From positions 1-19,353 of the forward strand of contig URYY01000024.1 of assembly GCA_900552245.1 (NCBI GenBank): a DNA stretch of 19,353 nt, given 5' to 3'. The notes beneath the pieces were generated by a model. The model was not told where the DNA came from. It searched no databases and saw nothing but the letters and a program-made list of their open reading frames with translations. This DNA is from an uncultured Opitutales bacterium (GTDB taxonomy: Bacteria > Verrucomicrobiota > Verrucomicrobiia > Opitutales > Intestinicryptomonadaceae). The translations under genes and the position numbers were made by a program. Positions 15,101 through 19,353 of the stretch are shown here, piece by piece (within the stretch, counting starts at the first letter, position 1; each line of letters opens with the position of its first letter).

Positions 15101-17515
15101 ATGCAAATTCTTAAGATTAGTTTTAAAATCTCGCGCGCTATTTTTGCAGGCCTGTCGCTAGCGCTATTTGCCTGCAACTCTCTAGACATAGGCTTGCGCC
15201 AAGACAGTTTTTTTGCACTTGAAAAAAATTCTTCGCAAAAGATTGCAATTGTAGTTCAGGCAAGTGCAAGCCCGGAGGAATTAGAGGCTGCCCGCATTCT
15301 CAGAGACTGCCTCGTGGAATGCGGGATAGAGGTGATTAAGCCCGATGAATTTCCGGATTACCAAGGCAATTACAGGTGTGTAAAGTTGAGCCGAAAAAAT
15401 CCGGATTCTTTGATATCTGAAGATGCAATTGCAAAGTTAAGAAGCGAAATTGAGCTAAATGTAGACAAAGACTGCGTTGAAATTTTATATTCGAAAAATC
15501 CGCAGGCTGCCGTCTCTTACTTTTTGCGAAAATTGGGCTTTGAGTTCTTGGCGCCAACTAGGCTCGGTCTCATATGCCCTGCTAGTGATATATTGGAGAT
15601 TAAGTGCGGCAAGTACATAAGCAGTCCAAAATTTGTATCGAGCAACATATACCTGGGAAGGCTTTTAAAAGATCCGGACTCGGCCAGAGTATTTTTAAAT
15701 TTAAATGGAATAAATCCAACTTTTAATGAATTTTCCCACAATCTGTATAAAATTTTTGATGAGCAGATAATCGAGAGATATCCTCAACTAAAGCCCCAAC
15801 TTTGCAAAAATAGGAACAATCAGTATTTTCAGCCCGACATTTCAAACCCTCTGGCACCCCTCATAGCGGCGGATGCAGCAATGCGGTTTTTTGAAAAAAA
15901 TCCGAAAAAAATAGGCTATTCCATAGCAATATCGGACAACTTAAATTACGACTTGCGCGTAAGGCCCAATCCCCCGCCCTATTCCTTTGCCTACGGCTAT
16001 CAAAACTATTCAAATGCTTACTTTGACTTTGCAAATAAAACAGCAGAAATTGTGTCGCAGAAATTTCCCAATAAGCTTTTGGGTGCGCTTGCGTATCTCA
16101 CCACGGAATCCGCGCCCGATTTTGAAGTAAACAAAAATATAGCAGTTTACGCCACTAGCGACCACGCAAACTACTACAGCAAAGAATTTAAAAAATCCGA
16201 TTTTAATAAACTTGCAAACTGGGGCAAATCCGGGGCGCGCGCCCTTGGCGTTTACTCTTACATTTACGGTTCTTCTTACAGAATTCCCCGCAACATAGAG
16301 AAATTTGAATTTGAGGCTATGCGCGAAGCTTATAGAATGGGATTTAGATTCTACTTTGCGGAGTCATCTCCAATCTGGCCATACGATAATTTTAAACTCT
16401 GGCTAGTTCTGCGAATACTTGACGGAGACGATAGAACTTACGCCGAATTAAAGCGCCACTACTTTGACACTTACTACGCAGAATCGTCCAAATCGGCAGA
16501 AAGATTTTTTGATTTATCAGAAGAAGCCTGGGCAGGCAGAAGCGATGCTCCTAGGTGGCTCGGTCTATATAAGCAGACAGCGCAAGCCGAGCTCTTCCCA
16601 CAAGATAGATTGGAGGAAATGGAAGAAGCTTTAAAGAAAGCCGAAGCCGACGCAAAAAGTGAATTGGTTAAAGCTAGGATTTTTGAGCTCAGATTGGAAT
16701 TTGAGCAGACAAAGAGATTCTGCGCCTATTACCTTGCAAAGAAGGCAGTTTTTAAAGCGGCAGTGCAGAAAAAATGCGATGGTGTTGCGAAGCTTATAGA
16801 AGGTCTAAAATCGACGGCTGGGCAGTCGGACTTATACGCCGCAATGCGAGATAGATTTACTAAATTTCCGAGCGCAAAATATTCAGACGTAAATAATTTC
16901 ATACCGCCAATAGATACTCTGCTTGTGAAAAATTTTGCAAATCTAAGTGAAGGCGAAATAGATAAACTGCGCAAGAATTTGGGCGATGAAAAACTTGTTG
17001 CGATTTCAAAATCGATAAAAAACCCAAAGCGAACTATTTTTGAAACAAAATTCAACTATCCGGAATTTGCGAAAGCTATTCCTACTATTGGAGAATTTCC
17101 AAATTTTCTAACAGCCACAGTATTTCCCGACAGCAACTGTTCGTTTTGCATATTGAGAAAGGGCGACGAATTTTTCGCCCGCATTGCGAACACAAACCCG
17201 TTTGAAATATCAAAGACTAGCTACGTCGATGCCGGAAAGACATACGTATTTACATCTAGGCTTAGGTTTGAGCTCTCAATGTCTGCCCGCGCATATTTGA
17301 CAATCGCATTTGCCGATAAAAACGGCAATATAATAAAGCGAGAAACTTCCGGATTTGCCCCGCAAAAAGAGGCGCTAGAACGCGAATTTACCATTGTTTC
17401 AGAAGCTCCGCAAGGCGCAAAATTCGCCGGTTTTGGACTATCGGGAATGTCTTTTAGAGATGGAGATTTTATTGAACTAAAGAGCCTTAAACTGGAAGAA
17501 GTTTTGGACAATTAG
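15101..17515 (+). CDS. DUF4838-type lipoprotein, probable glycan-related
   Basis: The 804-residue exported protein has a basic N-terminus, a hydrophobic helix and a lipobox-like LFAC ending at Cys25; Phe at -2 is unusual. Residues about 45-180 resemble the N-terminal alpha/beta domain found before GH67-like and DUF4838 proteins (ASPEELEAARILRDCLVECG; AAVSYFLRKLGFEFLAPT). The central part (about 200-440) looks like DUF4838, with FNEFSHNLYKIF, YPQLKPQLCK and SIAISDNLNYD. A helical region follows (about 470-600), and the end (about 670-800) looks like a carbohydrate-binding-type beta sandwich (GKTYVFTSRLRFEL). The function of DUF4838 is not established; a role in polysaccharide use is inferred. 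GAGAGAG precedes the ATG. It follows the aaxBC terminator, so it probably has its own promoter in 15060-15100. Codon usage is more AT-rich than in the gsp genes. Confidence 0.8.
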   Translation: MQILKISFKISRAIFAGLSLALFACNSLDIGLRQDSFFALEKNSSQKIAIVVQASASPEELEAARILRDCLVECGIEVIKPDEFPDYQGNYRCVKLSRKNPDSLISEDAIAKLRSEIELNVDKDCVEILYSKNPQAAVSYFLRKLGFEFLAPTRLGLICPASDILEIKCGKYISSPKFVSSNIYLGRLLKDPDSARVFLNLNGINPTFNEFSHNLYKIFDEQIIERYPQLKPQLCKNRNNQYFQPDISNPLAPLIAADAAMRFFEKNPKKIGYSIAISDNLNYDLRVRPNPPPYSFAYGYQNYSNAYFDFANKTAEIVSQKFPNKLLGALAYLTTESAPDFEVNKNIAVYATSDHANYYSKEFKKSDFNKLANWGKSGARALGVYSYIYGSSYRIPRNIEKFEFEAMREAYRMGFRFYFAESSPIWPYDNFKLWLVLRILDGDDRTYAELKRHYFDTYYAESSKSAERFFDLSEEAWAGRSDAPRWLGLYKQTAQAELFPQDRLEEMEEALKKAEADAKSELVKARIFELRLEFEQTKRFCAYYLAKKAVFKAAVQKKCDGVAKLIEGLKSTAGQSDLYAAMRDRFTKFPSAKYSDVNNFIPPIDTLLVKNFANLSEGEIDKLRKNLGDEKLVAISKSIKNPKRTIFETKFNYPEFAKAIPTIGEFPNFLTATVFPDSNCSFCILRKGDEFFARIANTNPFEISKTSYVDAGKTYVFTSRLRFELSMSARAYLTIAFADKNGNIIKRETSGFAPQKEALEREFTIVSEAPQGAKFAGFGLSGMSFRDGDFIELKSLKLEEVLDN

Positions 17516-17602
17516 CAACTCAATATCCGCACTTCCTCTTCGAGTTTTTCTCCAAATTTTTCAAAAAGTGTCCAAAAAGAACCGTCCCTTTTGGACAAAA
17601 AA
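17516..17602. other. Junction between two DNA compositions
   Basis: The left part (to about 17,550) still reads like the preceding genome, while everything right of about 17,600 is strongly AT-rich. The intervening bases hold the hairpin at 17,569-17,597. No insertion sequence ends, tRNA or target-site duplication is visible. I read this as the likely joining point of sequences from two organisms. Confidence 0.65.
17569..17597. terminator. 9-bp hairpin, possible terminator or interspersed repeat
   Basis: TGTCCAAAA (17569-17577) pairs perfectly with TTTTGGACA (17589-17597) around an 11-base loop containing AACCGTCCC. It lies five bases beyond the polA stop and 53 bases beyond the DUF4838 stop, so it could terminate both convergent genes. 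From memory, similar elements with this GGGACGG loop recur in gut Clostridia genomes; I could not check this. Confidence 0.55.
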
Positions 17603-19353
17603 TTATTTGCATTCGTACCAATTTTCCGCTTCTGATACTTCTGCTATTAATGGAACTTTAAGCTCAATTGCACTTTCCATTTCATTTTTTACAATTTCTT
17701 TTACTCTATCTGCCTCTTCTAATGATGTTTCTATCATCATTTCATCATGAACTTGTAAAACTATTTTAGCATCTAATTTTTCTTCTATCAACTTTTTATA
17801 GACATTTATCATTGCAATTTTCATAATATCAGCAGCTGTTCCTTGTATAGGAGTATTCATTGCCGCTCTTTCGCCAAATTGTCTTACCATATAATTATTT
17901 GATTTTAATTCAGGAATATACCTTCTTCTATTAAATAATGTCTCTACATATCCTGTTTCCTTTGCCTTTTCTTTCATCTCATCCATAAAGTTTTTTATTC
18001 CAGCATATTCTTGCAAATATTCTTCTATATATTTTTTTGCAATTTTTCTTGATATTCCTAATTGTTCCCCTAATCCAAAGTCACTTATTCCGTATACTAT
18101 TCCAAAGTTTACTGCTTTTGCATTACTTCTTTGTTCTTTTGTTACTTCTTCCATTGGTGTTTTAAATACTTTTGATGCTGCTTGTTTGTGTATGTCTTGC
18201 CCTTCTTTAAAGGCTTGAACCATATGTGTGTCTTCTGACATATGTGCTAATACTCTTAATTCAATTTGTGAATAGTCTGCATCAATATATACTTTTCCTT
18301 GCTCTGGTTTGAATATCTTTCTTACTTGTTTTCCTAATTCAAATCTTGTTGGTATATTTTGTAAATTTGGTTCTGTTGAGCTTATTCTTCCTGTTGCTGT
18401 TATTGTTTGGTGGAAATAAGAGTGTATTCTTCCTGTTTCTTTATTTATATATGGTTTTAAACCTTCAACATAAGTTGAATTTAATTTTGCCAAACTCCTA
18501 TATTCTAATATTTTTTCTACTATTGGATGTTCTTTTTTTAATTTTTCCAAAACGTCTACATCTGTTGAATAACCTGTTTTTGTTTTCTTTATTACTGGTA
18601 ATTCTAATTTTTCGAATAATATTTCTCCTAATTGCTTTGGAGAATTTATATTAAATTCTGTTCCACTTAAATTATATATTTCTTTTGTAATCTCCTCTAT
18701 TTTTTGTTTAAGATTCTGTCCAAATTCTTCTAATTCTTCTTTATCTATTTGTATTCCTTCATATTGCATTTCTGAAAGCACTTCTACCAATGGCATTTCT
18801 ATATTATTAAATAGTTCTACTTCATCTAGTTCTTCTAATTCTTCAGCAGTTTTTTCATATAACTTTTGTATTAAATAGCAGTATAAAGTATTAATATTTT
18901 TTTCGTATTCATCATTCTCTGAAGTTTGTTCGAATAAATTTATTTGTTCTTGTTTTTTTATTCCTAATGTATTTAAATATTCGTCCATATTAAAATCTAA
19001 ATATTGGAATGCTACATCTTGTATTTTGTATTTCATGTTTGATGGGTCTAAGTCATATATTGCTATTTCTGCATCATATATTATACTTTTTGGCAAAATT
19101 CCACTTTGTTTTAATATAATATAGTCTTCTGATGTTTTGTAACCATATTTTTTTATTTCTTCATTTTCGAATATTTCTTTTATTGTTTCTAAATCTTTTA
19201 AATTTATTTTTACAAAATATGCCTTATTTTCTTCTTTATTATAGAATGAAAAAGTATTAAATTCTTTTTTTATTATATATTCTTCTTTATTCACTTCTTT
19301 TGTAGAAAAATGATAAAACAATTCTTTCGTTTTTAATATAATATTTTTAGCTT
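17603..19353 (-). CDS. polA: DNA polymerase I, 5'-truncated by window edge
   Basis: The visible 583 codons are the C-terminal part of a family A polymerase; the frame stays open through the right edge, so the TTG at 19321 is not the start. Motif A is YIDADYSQIELR, motif B is RSNAKAVNFGIVYG and motif C is VLQVHDEMM, all with intact catalytic Asp, Arg, Lys, Tyr and Asp/Glu residues. The earlier part is exonuclease-like, but the segments where the exonuclease acidic residues should lie (GYKTSEDYIIL; NDEYEKNINTLYCYL) do not carry them, so proofreading is probably lost, as in many Firmicutes PolA. The 5' nuclease domain would be beyond the edge. Codons are almost all A/T-ending, unlike every other gene here, which points to a different organism. 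Confidence 0.95.
   Translation of the reverse strand, partial: AKNIILKTKELFYHFSTKEVNKEEYIIKKEFNTFSFYNKEENKAYFVKINLKDLETIKEIFENEEIKKYGYKTSEDYIILKQSGILPKSIIYDAEIAIYDLDPSNMKYKIQDVAFQYLDFNMDEYLNTLGIKKQEQINLFEQTSENDEYEKNINTLYCYLIQKLYEKTAEELEELDEVELFNNIEMPLVEVLSEMQYEGIQIDKEELEEFGQNLKQKIEEITKEIYNLSGTEFNINSPKQLGEILFEKLELPVIKKTKTGYSTDVDVLEKLKKEHPIVEKILEYRSLAKLNSTYVEGLKPYINKETGRIHSYFHQTITATGRISSTEPNLQNIPTRFELGKQVRKIFKPEQGKVYIDADYSQIELRVLAHMSEDTHMVQAFKEGQDIHKQAASKVFKTPMEEVTKEQRSNAKAVNFGIVYGISDFGLGEQLGISRKIAKKYIEEYLQEYAGIKNFMDEMKEKAKETGYVETLFNRRRYIPELKSNNYMVRQFGERAAMNTPIQGTAADIMKIAMINVYKKLIEEKLDAKIVLQVHDEMMIETSLEEADRVKEIVKNEMESAIELKVPLIAEVSEAENWYECK

Noticed and set aside
18346..18654. 102-codon Leu-rich plus-strand ORF opposite polA
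   Set aside because: A mirror of Glu/Lys-rich polA codons in AT-rich DNA; not a real membrane protein.
1..19353. CRISPR arrays, tRNA or rRNA genes, insertion sequences
   Set aside because: No regularly spaced repeats, cloverleaf-like segments, rRNA-like stretches or transposase genes were seen in reading the window.
17603..19353. A novel polymerase linked to the DUF4838 gene as a defence-like system
   Set aside because: The protein is an ordinary PolA C-terminus with foreign composition; adjacency is better explained by a chimeric join.

Overview
The window looks like two unrelated pieces of DNA joined near position 17,560. Positions 1 to about 17,550 have moderate GC and carry genes typical of the PVC superphylum. 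These are a compact type II secretion operon, a eukaryote/chlamydia-type nucleotide-sugar pyrophosphorylase, a chlamydia-like arginine decarboxylase/antiporter pair and a DUF4838 lipoprotein. A gut-type Verrucomicrobiota (Opitutales-like) or a related lineage fits best, but this is an inference from gene content. From about 17,600 to the end the sequence is very AT-rich and holds the 3' part of a Clostridia/Firmicutes-like DNA polymerase I gene. That segment probably comes from another organism through a chimeric assembly; recent transfer is less likely.

Layout. On the minus strand, read from right to left, the type II secretion operon runs gspG-gspH-gspI-gspJ-gspK-gspL-gspM-gspE-gspF-gspD, followed by an unknown exported protein that is cut by the window's left edge. 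Neighbours overlap or lie a few bases apart, except for three gaps of about 75 to 126 bases (K/L, M/E, F/D). Each of those gaps holds a short open reading frame. Recognisable gspC, gspN and gspO (prepilin peptidase) are not in the window. Upstream of gspG lies a rho-independent terminator that ends the preceding minus-strand gene, a UAP1-type UDP-N-acetylhexosamine pyrophosphorylase (11,219-12,685).

A roughly 230-base AT-rich divergent region separates this gene from a plus-strand aaxB-aaxC operon, which ends in a strong terminator at 15,032-15,059. The region also holds a previously unlisted Arg/Lys-rich 23-codon leader frame that ends four bases before aaxB. AaxB (pyruvoyl-dependent arginine decarboxylase) makes agmatine from arginine while consuming a proton, and AaxC exchanges the agmatine for external arginine. 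Together they form an acid-resistance or arginine-use module. A large lipoprotein-like DUF4838 protein follows (15,101-17,515), plausibly involved in glycan handling.

Points most worth a second look are the composition break with its 9-bp hairpin at 17,569-17,597, the possible arginine-sensing leader peptide before aaxB, Ala instead of Gly at -1 in the processing sites of all four GspG/H/I/J pseudopilins, a charged insertion in GspH, the long disordered arms of GspD, and the unknown secreted partner translationally coupled to gspD. I found no RNA genes, CRISPR arrays or transposases.
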